19,905 nt of DNA from an uncultured Bacillota bacterium. GTDB taxonomy: Bacteria > Bacillota > Clostridia > Christensenellales > QAND01. This document shows positions 1 through 6,738 of the stretch, piece by piece. The notes beneath the pieces were generated by a model, which saw nothing but the letters and a program-made list of their open reading frames with translations, had not been told where the DNA came from and did not search any database. Where the stretch lies: positions 1 through 19,905 of the forward strand of contig CAJLPK010000022.1 of the NCBI GenBank assembly GCA_905208455.1. Direction: 5' to 3'. Numbering within the stretch: position 1 is the stretch's first letter; every line of letters begins with the position of its first letter. A program made the translations under genes and the position numbers.

Positions 1-164
1 GCCCAATTATTGTCCACTAGGCCGCGCCGCGGCTCTATCAGCGCACAATTTAGCAAAATGGGGCACTCCGCTTTGCCGGGTTCCTCCAAAAAGCCCTGCC
101 AAATATCTCTTTCCTTCAGCGCCCATTCCCAATAGGAAAGCAGGCGGTAGCGGCTGTCTGCCAT
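1..164 (-). CDS. Unidentified reading frame downstream of rpsD, cut by the window edge
   Basis: An open frame begins with ATG at 164 on the minus strand and stays open for 54 codons until the sequence ends, so the C-terminus is missing. It starts 5 bases after the rpsD stop codon, which would suit translational coupling. The only ribosome-binding-like bases are the AGG inside the end of rpsD, which is weak. The peptide begins MADSRYRLLSYWEWALKERD and has several tryptophans and mixed charge, with no signal peptide or membrane segment. I do not recognise a family. Sense-like codon choice and the tight spacing favour a real gene, but the short visible length means it could be a chance frame. 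Confidence 0.4.
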   Translation of the reverse strand, partial: MADSRYRLLSYWEWALKERDIWQGFLEEPGKAECPILLNCALIEPRRGLVDNNW

Positions 165-169
165 GGCAT

Positions 170-763
170 TTACCTGGAGAACAGCTCTACGACCATTTGA
201 TCGTCCACCTGCACAGGGACCTCTTCCCGCTTTGGCAGGCGCAGCAGGCTGCCGCAGAAATGCTCGGTATCCTTCTGGATATACGGCAGGGAAAAGCTCC
301 CCATATTATAAAAGTTTTCCCGCCAAATCTCATTTTTGGCAGACTTCTCCTTGAGCGTGATCACATCCCCTACCTGGACTGTATAGGAGGGAATGTTGAT
401 TTTTTTCCCGTTGACCAGTACGTGCCCATGCGTCACCATCTGCCTTGCCAGGCGGATGGAGTTGGCAAAGCCGATGCGGTATACGAGATTATCCAGCCTG
501 CATTCCAAAATCTCAAACAGGTTATCGCCCGTTTTCCCCGGCCGCTTTTGCGCCATATTGTAGTAGCGCAGCAGCTGCTTTTCAAAGATGCCGTAATAGG
601 CTTTAATCTTCTGCTTTTCCGTCAGCTGCATGCTATACTCTGAAACCTTGCGCCGCTTGGCAAAGGCAGGGGCCCCCGCCCTTTTCATGGCCTTTGGGTG
701 TCCGCACACGTTCACGCCCAGCCTGCGGCATTCTTTGAATCTAGGTCCTCGTCTTGTCGCCAT
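170..763 (-). CDS. rpsD: 30S ribosomal protein S4
   Basis: S4 is a primary 16S rRNA-binding protein that nucleates assembly of the 30S body. The 197-residue product has the usual length and ends with the family-typical VVELFSR. The S4 RNA-binding domain lies at about residues 88-150, with RLDNLVYRIGFA (89-100) and HGHVLVNGKKINIPSY (112-127) clearly seen. The start is the ATG at 763, giving MATRRGPRF and preceded by AAGGA with a 9-base spacer; an upstream in-frame ATG at 787 would add eight residues not found in the family. The N-terminal part keeps Cys12 and Cys20 but lacks the full four-cysteine zinc site seen in some S4 proteins. The gene stands alone rather than between rpsK and rpoA, as in Bacillus subtilis where rpsD is monocistronic and autoregulated. 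It could be the only S4 or a paralogue. Confidence 0.96.
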   Translation of the reverse strand: MATRRGPRFKECRRLGVNVCGHPKAMKRAGAPAFAKRRKVSEYSMQLTEKQKIKAYYGIFEKQLLRYYNMAQKRPGKTGDNLFEILECRLDNLVYRIGFANSIRLARQMVTHGHVLVNGKKINIPSYTVQVGDVITLKEKSAKNEIWRENFYNMGSFSLPYIQKDTEHFCGSLLRLPKREEVPVQVDDQMVVELFSR

Positions 764-793
764 ATCGATAGATCCTTCCCTGTGCAATAGATT

Positions 794-815
794 TTCGGCC
801 GTATGGGCGGCCGAA
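794..815 (-). promoter_or_regulatory. Stem-loop in the rpsD leader
   Basis: TTCGGCCG and CGGCCGAA form a perfect 8 bp stem with a 6-base loop in the untranslated leader of rpsD, about 30 bases upstream of the start codon. No run of T follows on the transcript, so it is not a simple terminator. It could belong to an S4-binding leader or merely stabilise the RNA. Confidence 0.55.
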
Positions 816-831
816 TGAAAATATCTTCTTG

Positions 832-847
832 GTTAGTAATAACTAAC
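832..847 (-). promoter_or_regulatory. Perfect palindrome at the rpsD transcription start
   Basis: GTTAGT-AATA-ACTAAC is a perfect inverted repeat with 6-base arms. Its first base lies at about the predicted transcription start (about 848), so it could be an operator at +1 or a 5'-end hairpin on the transcript. Confidence 0.45.
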
Positions 848-854
848 TTATTTC

Positions 855-883
855 AGTATATCGGCTCACTTTTTGAAAGTCAA
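855..883 (-). promoter_or_regulatory. Promoter of rpsD
   Basis: On the minus strand TTGACT (883-878) is separated by exactly 17 bases from TATACT (860-855), a near-consensus housekeeping sigma promoter. It predicts a leader of about 85 bases for rpsD. Confidence 0.85.
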
Positions 884-1118
884 CCACTGTTTTTGGCAGC
901 CTGGCATCCAACATACCGCAAAATCCATGTGCGCCTGTGGACGCATAGCAGGCCTTCCCCGAACGGCTTGTAATCTGGAGGATCCTTCTAAATCACGATG
1001 ACAAGCATTTGCGGCGTATATGCTTTTGTCTCGGCAAGAGTTTTCGTTCCGCCCCCCGATTCATTCTGTAAAATACCGCTGTATTTTGTATTTTTAGTGC
1101 CCTAACCCTAAAACAACA
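884..1118. other. Intergenic stretch with nothing recognised
   Basis: Between the rpsD promoter and the tRNA terminator I see no convincing gene or RNA. A 35-codon frame at 998-1105 has its nearest GGAGG-like bases about 14 nt upstream, too far to be a good start, and was not called. Confidence 0.5.
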
Positions 1119-1156
1119 AAAAAATAAAAACCCAGGAAAGCCGCATTGTTCCTGGG
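1119..1156 (-). terminator. Terminator of the tRNA-Arg gene
   Basis: CCCAGGAA (1131-1138) and TTCCTGGG (1149-1156) form an 8 bp stem with a 10-base loop. On the minus strand it is followed by a T-rich tail (1130 down to 1119). It begins only 8 bases past the tRNA 3' end. The plus strand also has a T-run after the stem, so it could act in both directions. Confidence 0.85.
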
Positions 1157-1163
1157 TTTTTTC

Positions 1164-1240
1164 TGGTGTACCTGACTGGAGTCGAACCAGCGGCCTTCAG
1201 AGTCGGAGTCTGACGCTCTATCCAACTGAGCTACAGGTAC
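1164..1240 (-). tRNA. tRNA-Arg (anticodon CCG)
   Basis: A complete 77-base cloverleaf is present: acceptor stem GTACCTG/CAGGTAC, D stem GCTC/GAGC, anticodon stem TCAGA/TCTGA around the loop CTCCGAC, T stem GCTGG/CCAGT with loop TTCGACT, and an encoded 3' CCA. The seven-base loop puts CCG in positions 34-36 (plus-strand bases 1204-1206), which reads the arginine codon CGG. The gene is solitary, with its own promoter and terminator. The frequent CGG codons nearby make such a tRNA useful. Confidence 0.96.
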
Positions 1241-1254
1241 ATACGATGTAAAAT

Positions 1255-1283
1255 ATTATAGCACGCTCTCCTGCATTTGGCAA
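1255..1283 (-). promoter_or_regulatory. Promoter of the tRNA-Arg gene
   Basis: TTGCCA (1283-1278) and a perfect TATAAT (1260-1255) are separated by 17 bases on the minus strand, placing the transcription start about 8 bases before the mature tRNA 5' end. Confidence 0.88.
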
Positions 1284-1323
1284 TGAAAACCCGCGATTCA
1301 CCATGTCTATATATGGCGTATTT

Positions 1324-1338
1324 ATGGTTCTAAACCAT
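1324..1338. promoter_or_regulatory. Operator-like palindrome upstream of the calcium ATPase
   Basis: ATGGTT-CTA-AACCAT is a perfect 15-base inverted repeat 60 bases before the ATPase start codon. A possible -10 (TATAGT, near 1352) follows it, but I cannot find a good -35. Regulation by a repressor is only a guess. Confidence 0.3.
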
Positions 1339-1397
1339 GCGGATGTCCTCATATAGTAAACCAAAACAAAAGACACTACCCCAAAGGAGGAGGACGC

Positions 1398-4052
1398 ATG
1401 GAATCCATCCACGCAAACGCGACAGTGCGCGGGCTGACAAAGGAGCAGGTGGACGCTTCCTACCGCCGGCACGGCAACAATGAACTGGAGTCACAAAAAA
1501 GGGCCGGTTTCTTTGCCAAGCTGCTGGCCAATTTCGGCGATCCCGTCATCAAGATCCTTTTGCTGGCGCTGGCCGTCAACATCATCTTCCTTTTCCGCAA
1601 CCAAAACTGGTTTGAGACCCTGGGCATCGCCATTGCCATTGCACTGGCGACCCTGGTCTCTACCATTTCCGAATATGGCAGCGAATCCGCCTTCCGCAAA
1701 ATGCAGGAGGATGCGGACCGCATCGAGGCGCGCGTGATGCGGGACGGCGTACTGATTTCGCTGCCCATCTCTCAGCTGGTAATCGGCGATGTGGTCCGCC
1801 TGCAGGCCGGCGAGCGTGTGCCTGCGGACGGCGTGCTGCTCTCCGGGACGGTCTATGTGGATCAATCTGCTCTCAACGGCGAAAGCAAGGAGATCCGCAA
1901 ACAGCCGCAGCGCGCCGCTTCTACCCGCTGGGATCTTTCCAACCGGGGCCAGCTGTTCCGCGGCAGCATCATTACCTCCGGCGAAGGGGTCCTCCAGGTA
2001 GGGCGTGTCGGAAGCCAAACCTTTTACGGCGATATGGCGCAGCAAATGCAGGAGGAAACGAGGGAAAGCCCGCTCAAGGTGCGCTTGAACGGTTTGACGC
2101 GCATCATCAGCCGGCTGGGATACCTGGCCGCCATTTTGGTCTTTGCCGCCGATTTTTTTCTCTCCATTTGGACGGAAGGCGGCATGCGCCTTGCCGGCAT
2201 CTGGCCGGTGTTAACGGATTTTCCCGTATTGATCGGCCATCTGATGCACGCGCTGACGCTATCCATCAGCATCGTTGTCGTCGCCGTCCCCGAAGGGCTT
2301 CCCATGATGATCACCGTCGTGCTTTCCTCCAATATGCTGCGTATGATGCGCGACCATGTGCTGGTGCGAAAGCTGGTGGGCATCGAGACCTCCGGCAGCC
2401 TAAACATCCTCTTCACAGACAAAACCGGCACTTTGACCCGCGGCCGCCTGCAGGTCACGCATTTTTATACTGCGCAGGGGAAGGCCTATGATTCCATGCG
2501 AAAGCTGAAACAGGCCCCAGCGCTGCACCGCCTTGTCTCTCTGCAGGGGCTGTACAATACTGCCAGCGAGGTTTCCGACGGCCGTCCGCTGGGCGGCAAC
2601 GCCACCGACCGCGCCATCTTGGAATATGTGCTGCCTGCGCAGACACAGGCCCGCGTACTGGCCAAGGTACCGTTTGACAGCGCAGCCAAATTTTCCGCCG
2701 CCAGCGTGCAGGCAGACGGGACGCTGCACCTGATCAAGGGCGCCCCGGAAAAGCTGCTGGCGCACTGCACGCACGGCTATGCAGAAAACGGCGCCATTGT
2801 GCCGCTTGCAGACAAAGCCCTGCTGGAGCGGCAGCTGGCCCAAATGACGCAAAACGGGGAGCGTGTGCTGGCGCTGGCGGTTGCTCCGCACGCGGTACAG
2901 AAAGGCGCCATCCCGGCGGGGCTGACGCTCATTGGCCTGGTATCCATCCGCGACCAGGTGCGCCCGGAAGCGCGCAAAGCCGTACAGCAGGTGCAAAAGG
3001 CCGGCATCCAGGTCGTTATGATTACCGGGGACAACAAGCTGACGGCCCAAACCATCGCACGCCAGTGCGGGCTTTTACAGGGCAGCCCCTCCTACGCTGT
3101 GATGACCAGCGAGGAAATGGCCCAGCTCTCTGATGCTGAGCTGAAGCGCCGGCTCCATGCCCTGCGCGTGGTGGCCCGCGCCCTGCCGTCGGATAAAAGC
3201 AGGCTGGTACGCCTTGCCCAGGAAAGCGGCTTGGTAGCCGGGATGACGGGTGACGGCATCAACGATGCGCCCGCCCTTAAAAGGGCCGATGTCGGCTTTG
3301 CCATGGGCTCCGGCACCGAGGTAGCCAAGGAAGCCGGCGATATTGTCATCCTGGACGACAACTTTGCCTCCATTGCCAAGGCCGTTCTGTATGGCCGCAC
3401 CATTTTCAAAAGCATCCGGAAATTCATCGTGTTCCAGCTGACGATGAACCTCTGTGCTGTCGGCGTTTCCATCCTGGGGCCGATGGTGGGGGTAGATACG
3501 CCGGTCACCGTTGTGCAGATGCTGTGGATCAATATGATCATGGATACGCTGGGCGGCCTGGCCTTTGCCGGCGAAGCGCCGCTGAAGGATTATATGAAAG
3601 AGCCCCCAAAGCGCCGCGACGAGCCCATTCTCAACCGCTATATGGTCAACCAAATCGTCGTCACCGGGCTGTTTACCGTAGCGCTGTGCCTTTTCTTCTT
3701 AAAATCCGAGACCATCCGCAGCCTGTTTCAATACCAAACAAACCCACTGTATTTTTTAACCGCGTTTTTCTCGCTGTTTGTTTTTTGCGGCGTGCTCAAC
3801 AGCTTCAATGCCCGTACACACCGCATCAACCTGCTCTCCCATCTCTGGAAAAACCCGGCCTTTGTCGTCATCATGGCAGCGGTCACGGTATTGCAGCTGC
3901 TGTTCATCTATTATGGCGGCGCATTGTTCCGCACCACGCCCCTGCCTTCTTCCGAGCTGGGAATCACCTTCCTCCTGGCGCTGGCTGTGCTCCCCATTGA
4001 TCTGGTCCGCAAGATTGCCCTCCGGTTTTTACGGTGTCCCCGCGATTTCTAA
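1398..4052 (+). CDS. PMCA-type calcium-transporting P-type ATPase
   Basis: This is an 884-residue P2-type cation pump of the inner membrane that would export Ca2+ at the cost of ATP. Visible parts are an N-terminal cation-ATPase segment (10-65), M1-M2 (51-92), actuator motif LNGES (159-163), M3-M4 with PEGLP (298-302), phosphorylation site D341 in DKTGTLT, nucleotide-domain KGAPE (447-451), hinge motif GDGINDAP with D619, and M5-M10 to the C-terminus. M5 carries QLTMN and M6 carries N712 and D716, the pattern of plasma-membrane Ca2+ ATPases with a single ion site; hence calcium rather than Na+/K+ or Mg2+. The actuator has Asn where most relatives have Thr, but the catalytic Glu162 is kept. 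The start is set by AAAGGAGGAGG just upstream. Single-gene transcript ending at the terminator at 4069. Calcium is inferred by family; manganese is possible. Confidence 0.92.
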   Translation: MESIHANATVRGLTKEQVDASYRRHGNNELESQKRAGFFAKLLANFGDPVIKILLLALAVNIIFLFRNQNWFETLGIAIAIALATLVSTISEYGSESAFRKMQEDADRIEARVMRDGVLISLPISQLVIGDVVRLQAGERVPADGVLLSGTVYVDQSALNGESKEIRKQPQRAASTRWDLSNRGQLFRGSIITSGEGVLQVGRVGSQTFYGDMAQQMQEETRESPLKVRLNGLTRIISRLGYLAAILVFAADFFLSIWTEGGMRLAGIWPVLTDFPVLIGHLMHALTLSISIVVVAVPEGLPMMITVVLSSNMLRMMRDHVLVRKLVGIETSGSLNILFTDKTGTLTRGRLQVTHFYTAQGKAYDSMRKLKQAPALHRLVSLQGLYNTASEVSDGRPLGGNATDRAILEYVLPAQTQARVLAKVPFDSAAKFSAASVQADGTLHLIKGAPEKLLAHCTHGYAENGAIVPLADKALLERQLAQMTQNGERVLALAVAPHAVQKGAIPAGLTLIGLVSIRDQVRPEARKAVQQVQKAGIQVVMITGDNKLTAQTIARQCGLLQGSPSYAVMTSEEMAQLSDAELKRRLHALRVVARALPSDKSRLVRLAQESGLVAGMTGDGINDAPALKRADVGFAMGSGTEVAKEAGDIVILDDNFASIAKAVLYGRTIFKSIRKFIVFQLTMNLCAVGVSILGPMVGVDTPVTVVQMLWINMIMDTLGGLAFAGEAPLKDYMKEPPKRRDEPILNRYMVNQIVVTGLFTVALCLFFLKSETIRSLFQYQTNPLYFLTAFFSLFVFCGVLNSFNARTHRINLLSHLWKNPAFVVIMAAVTVLQLLFIYYGGALFRTTPLPSSELGITFLLALAVLPIDLVRKIALRFLRCPRDF

Positions 4053-4068
4053 ATATCTCCGCCGCAGC

Positions 4069-4108
4069 AAAGGAGCGCCCCTATCAAGGAGCGCTCCTTT
4101 GTTTGTTT
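4069..4108 (+). terminator. Terminator of the calcium ATPase
   Basis: AAAGGAGCG (4069-4077) pairs with CGCTCCTTT (4092-4100), followed on the plus strand by GTTTGTTT. The second arm overlaps the last codons of the convergent MmcQ/YjbR gene. The minus strand lacks a T-run after the stem. Confidence 0.8.
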
Positions 4109-4470
4109 CTATTTTTCGGCATCGTCTTTTGAAAGCTCATTTCCAGCAAGGCTTCTATCTGCTGCTTGGGCACCATGCCGCCCAGCCATATCGTAACCCA
4201 ATTTGCCTTGTTCATGTGGTAGCCGGGAAAGATCCCCTCTTCCCGGCACAAGGAGCCTACCATCGCAGGGTCCGCCTTCAGCGTAAGCACATCGGCTGTG
4301 CCGTTTCCCTTCAGCCCGAGCTTTGCTTTGTTTACCCGCATCAGCAGCGCAAACCACTTCCTGTTTTCCGGATGGCGAAATACCGCATCCTGCGGATAGC
4401 GCTGCCATGGGTATTCCGGCAGCACCCCGTAGGTCTCCCGGATATATTCAACCCAATCTTCCCGATTCAT
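4084..4470 (-). CDS. MmcQ/YjbR family protein
   Basis: A 128-residue protein of the MmcQ/YjbR (DUF419) family, small proteins with a CyaY-like fold often annotated as DNA-binding but of unclear function. Family features seen are the N-terminal EYIRETYGVLPEYPW, RHPENRKWFAL, the KLGL segment, DPAMVGSL and the GYHMNKANWVTIWL stretch near residues 83-96. It begins 14 bases after the stop of the aldo/keto reductase and shares its direction, so it is probably in the same transcript. The ribosome binding site is weak (GGG), suggesting translational coupling. Its C-terminal codons lie inside the convergent terminator stem. Confidence 0.88.
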   Translation of the reverse strand: MNREDWVEYIRETYGVLPEYPWQRYPQDAVFRHPENRKWFALLMRVNKAKLGLKGNGTADVLTLKADPAMVGSLCREEGIFPGYHMNKANWVTIWLGGMVPKQQIEALLEMSFQKTMPKNRNKQRSAP

Positions 4471-4484
4471 CCCGTATGCCCTGG

Positions 4485-5345
4485 TTATACCAGGCCTTCC
4501 TCCTTGAGCTGCGCCAGCAGTTTGAACCGATAGGTCAGCGGGTCATCGCCCACCCGGATGTTCTTTTTGGTCAGCGCGTTCATCGCCGCCATTTCTTCCT
4601 CCGTCAAGGTAAAGTCAAAGATATTGAGATTCTCCTTGATTCTGCCTTCGTTGGCGGATTTGGGAATCACGGCAAAGCCGTTTTGCGTATGCCAGCGTAA
4701 AATCGTCTGCGCCGGGGATTTCCCGTGCTTTTCCGCGATCTCCACGATGACGGGATCGCGCATGGCTTCGCCGCCCACCATCAGCGGGCTCCACGCCTCT
4801 ACAAAGATGTTGTGCTTGCGGCAATAATCAATGACCACGTTTTGATGCAGGTACGGATGCGTTTCAATTTGGTCCACCACCGGCATTACGCCGGTTTCCT
4901 GATACAGCACATCCATATGCTGCGGATAAAAGTTGCTAACGCCGATGGCCCGGATGCGCTTTTCCTCGTACAAACGAACAAACGCCTTCCACGTCGGCAG
5001 ATACATATCCTCTCCCGGCCAATGGATCAGATACAGGTCTGCATACTCCAGCCCCAGCTTTTTCATGCTTTCTTCAAACCCATACAGCGTGGTGTCATAG
5101 CCATGGTAACGGTTCCTCAGCTTGGTGGTCACAAACAATTCTTCTCGCTTCAGGCCGCTGTCCCTGAGCCCCTGCCCCACAAATTCCTCATTCTCATAGG
5201 CCGCCGCGGTATCGATGCTGCGATACCCCGTCTCAATGGCATAGCGCACCAGGTCTGTGCACTGCTGCCCCTTCAGCTTCCACGTTCCAAACCCGATCAT
5301 CGGGATCTCTACGCCGTTTGCCAGCGTATGCTTCGGCACTTGCAT
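4485..5345 (-). CDS. Aldo/keto reductase (AKR5-like, diketogluconate/methylglyoxal reductase type)
   Basis: A cytosolic NADPH-dependent reductase of carbonyl compounds with a (beta/alpha)8 barrel, 286 residues. The catalytic tetrad is visible: D45 and Y50 in YRSIDTAAAYENEE, K75 in FVTTKLRNRY and H108 in LYLIHWPGED. The later part has GVSNF, the DQIETHPYLHQ segment and IPKSA near the cofactor site. The ATG at 5345 is chosen because ATAGGAGGGG lies 5 bases before it and the family begins with the HTLANGVEIP strand; the open frame continues upstream to 5540 but overlaps the GH32 gene and carries no family sequence. Physiological substrate is unknown; relatives such as YvgN reduce glyoxal and methylglyoxal. 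It follows the GH32 gene and precedes the YjbR gene. Confidence 0.92.
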   Translation of the reverse strand: MQVPKHTLANGVEIPMIGFGTWKLKGQQCTDLVRYAIETGYRSIDTAAAYENEEFVGQGLRDSGLKREELFVTTKLRNRYHGYDTTLYGFEESMKKLGLEYADLYLIHWPGEDMYLPTWKAFVRLYEEKRIRAIGVSNFYPQHMDVLYQETGVMPVVDQIETHPYLHQNVVIDYCRKHNIFVEAWSPLMVGGEAMRDPVIVEIAEKHGKSPAQTILRWHTQNGFAVIPKSANEGRIKENLNIFDFTLTEEEMAAMNALTKKNIRVGDDPLTYRFKLLAQLKEEGLV

Positions 5346-5398
5346 GTTTACCCCTCCTATAATTCTGCGCCCTAATCCAGGCGTCTTATGCTCCTTGT

Positions 5399-5428
5399 AG
5401 CGTACCCAATTTACCGGCGGCCTGTCAA
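5399..5428 (-). promoter_or_regulatory. Probable promoter of the aldo/keto reductase
   Basis: On the minus strand a perfect TTGACA (5428-5423) is followed after 18 bases by TACGCT (5404-5399), a moderate -10. It lies in the 100-base gap after the GH32 gene, where I see no terminator, so readthrough from GH32 is also possible. Confidence 0.6.
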
Positions 5429-5445
5429 TGCCCCGCCCTTTCTTT

Positions 5446-6531
5446 TTACCTGGCGAACCATACGGAAAAATTCTTTTCGCCGCCGTTGATGAATACCTCG
5501 ATGCTCTTGGTATCCCGTAAAATCTGAACCTGCTGCACACGGCCCTGATAGCACAGCGGCATCTCGGTCCGGCAGGTGATCTCTACGCTGTCCGGGGCAA
5601 TGCGTACATAAGGGTCCTCCTTTTGCAGCAGCGGCGCTGCCTCCCGGGCCGGCGCAAAGCGTATCCTGCCTTTTTCCAGCGTTACCTCCCGGGCCAGGCT
5701 CAGCGCCCCGGCGCTTTGCGCGCCCTGGTCCAACGGCCTGCCCCAGTTATACATCCAGCCGATGGCGATGCGCCGCCCATCCGGCGCCAAAAAAGTCTGC
5801 GGCGCATAAAACTGCGGGCCTGCCTCCGGCTTGTATACGGCCTCCGGCGTAAATTTCCGTCCGTCAAACCGGCCTGTCAGCACGACAACGGCATCGGAGG
5901 CCACCTTCATCTGGGAAAACATCAGCACATAGGTATCCCCCAGCTTGAACAGGTCCGGGCACTCCAAGACCCTGCCGTATTCGCTGCTTTCGTACAATAC
6001 GCCGGCATAGCGCCAGGTAAATAAATCCCTCCCTTGTTCATACAAAAGGATTTTCCCGACCCCCTCCTTGCCGGATCCGCATACCATATATGTTTTCCCC
6101 TCCAGCTCTACGACCTTGGGATCACGGAAATCATAGCTGCCCTCCGCCGGCGGCGCTGCGATGATGGGGTTCCCCGCATACTTTTCAAAGGTCCTGCCGT
6201 CCCGGCTGACCGCCACGCACTGCGTTTGGCCCAGCTTTTTGGATACCGCCGTATAAAACAGGTACAAAACGCCGTCCCGCTCCACCGCAGAGCCGGAAAA
6301 GCACCCTTTGTCATCCTCATACGGCTGGTCGGGAAACAGTGCAATGGGCAGTTCGTCCCAGTGCACCAAATCCTGGCTGACCGCATGCCCCCAGTGCATC
6401 GGCCCCCACACAGGCTCATGGGGATTGTGCTGAAAAAAGGCGTGGTATTGGCCCTGGTAGTAGATCAGTCCGTTCGGGTCGTTCATCCATCCCTTTCGGG
6501 GCTCAAAATGAAGCTCAAATCGCTGCGGCAT
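5446..6531 (-). CDS. Glycoside hydrolase family 32 (sucrose-6-phosphate hydrolase / beta-fructofuranosidase)
   Basis: The enzyme cleaves terminal beta-fructosyl bonds in sucrose, sucrose-6-phosphate or short fructans. The five-bladed propeller carries all three signature motifs: nucleophile D18 in WMNDPNG, transition-state stabiliser D137 in FRDPK, and acid/base E190 in ECPD. There is no signal peptide, so it should act in the cytoplasm. At 361 residues it is much shorter than the usual 450-500; the shortening is in the C-terminal beta-sandwich, yet it still ends with the typical IEVFINGGE strand, so it is compact rather than broken. The start at 6531 follows AAGGAGGG with a 7-base spacer; the frame extends to 6624 without family sequence. 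No sugar transporter or LacI-type regulator is adjacent, so the substrate cannot be fixed. Confidence 0.92.
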   Translation of the reverse strand: MPQRFELHFEPRKGWMNDPNGLIYYQGQYHAFFQHNPHEPVWGPMHWGHAVSQDLVHWDELPIALFPDQPYEDDKGCFSGSAVERDGVLYLFYTAVSKKLGQTQCVAVSRDGRTFEKYAGNPIIAAPPAEGSYDFRDPKVVELEGKTYMVCGSGKEGVGKILLYEQGRDLFTWRYAGVLYESSEYGRVLECPDLFKLGDTYVLMFSQMKVASDAVVVLTGRFDGRKFTPEAVYKPEAGPQFYAPQTFLAPDGRRIAIGWMYNWGRPLDQGAQSAGALSLAREVTLEKGRIRFAPAREAAPLLQKEDPYVRIAPDSVEITCRTEMPLCYQGRVQQVQILRDTKSIEVFINGGEKNFSVWFAR

Positions 6532-6559
6532 GGCGCTGCCCTCCTTTTTTGTCGCTTTG

Positions 6560-6577
6560 TGCAGGCTGCCCCCTGCA
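6560..6577 (-). promoter_or_regulatory. Stem-loop in the GH32 leader
   Basis: TGCAGG and CCTGCA form a perfect 6 bp stem with a 6-base loop in the leader, ending 8 bases before the AAAAAAGGAGGG ribosome binding region. Its role is unknown. Confidence 0.4.
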
Positions 6578-6594
6578 AAATGTCCTTTGTTTGA

Positions 6595-6624
6595 ATTATA
6601 CCAGCATTCCCCTTCACAATCCAA
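6595..6624 (-). promoter_or_regulatory. Promoter of the GH32 gene
   Basis: A perfect TATAAT (6600-6595) with an extended TGG just upstream lies 18 bases from a weak TTGGAT (6624-6619) on the minus strand. The extended -10 compensates for the poor -35. Confidence 0.75.
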
Positions 6625-6652
6625 TTTTCTGCCGCCAAAGCTTGTACAGCGA

Positions 6653-6681
6653 TTGAAAAACGCTTCTATTCACGTTACACT
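6653..6681 (+). promoter_or_regulatory. Promoter of the GpsA-like gene
   Basis: TTGAAA (6653-6658) and TACACT (6676-6681) are separated by 17 bases on the plus strand. The promoter is back to back with the GH32 promoter, their -35 elements being about 30 bases apart. Confidence 0.7.
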
Positions 6682-6704
6682 GTAAATAAAGAGCCAAACG
6701 TATA

Positions 6705-6722
6705 AGGGCAGAAGCCTGCCCT
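6705..6722 (+). promoter_or_regulatory. Stem-loop next to the GpsA-like ribosome binding site
   Basis: AGGGCAG-AAGC-CTGCCCT is a perfect 7 bp hairpin that ends one base before the GGAGAGGAG ribosome binding site, close enough to influence ribosome loading. Confidence 0.45.
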
Positions 6723-6738
6723 GGAGAGGAGCATTGCA

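Noticed and set aside
998..1105. Plus-strand frame of 35 codons in the rpsD-tRNA gap
   Set aside because: The nearest ribosome binding bases are about 14 nt from the start, there is no promoter, and the peptide has no recognisable features.
5346..5540. Longer N-terminus for the aldo/keto reductase
   Set aside because: The extension covers the promoter and the GH32 end; the ATG at 5345 has an excellent ribosome binding site.
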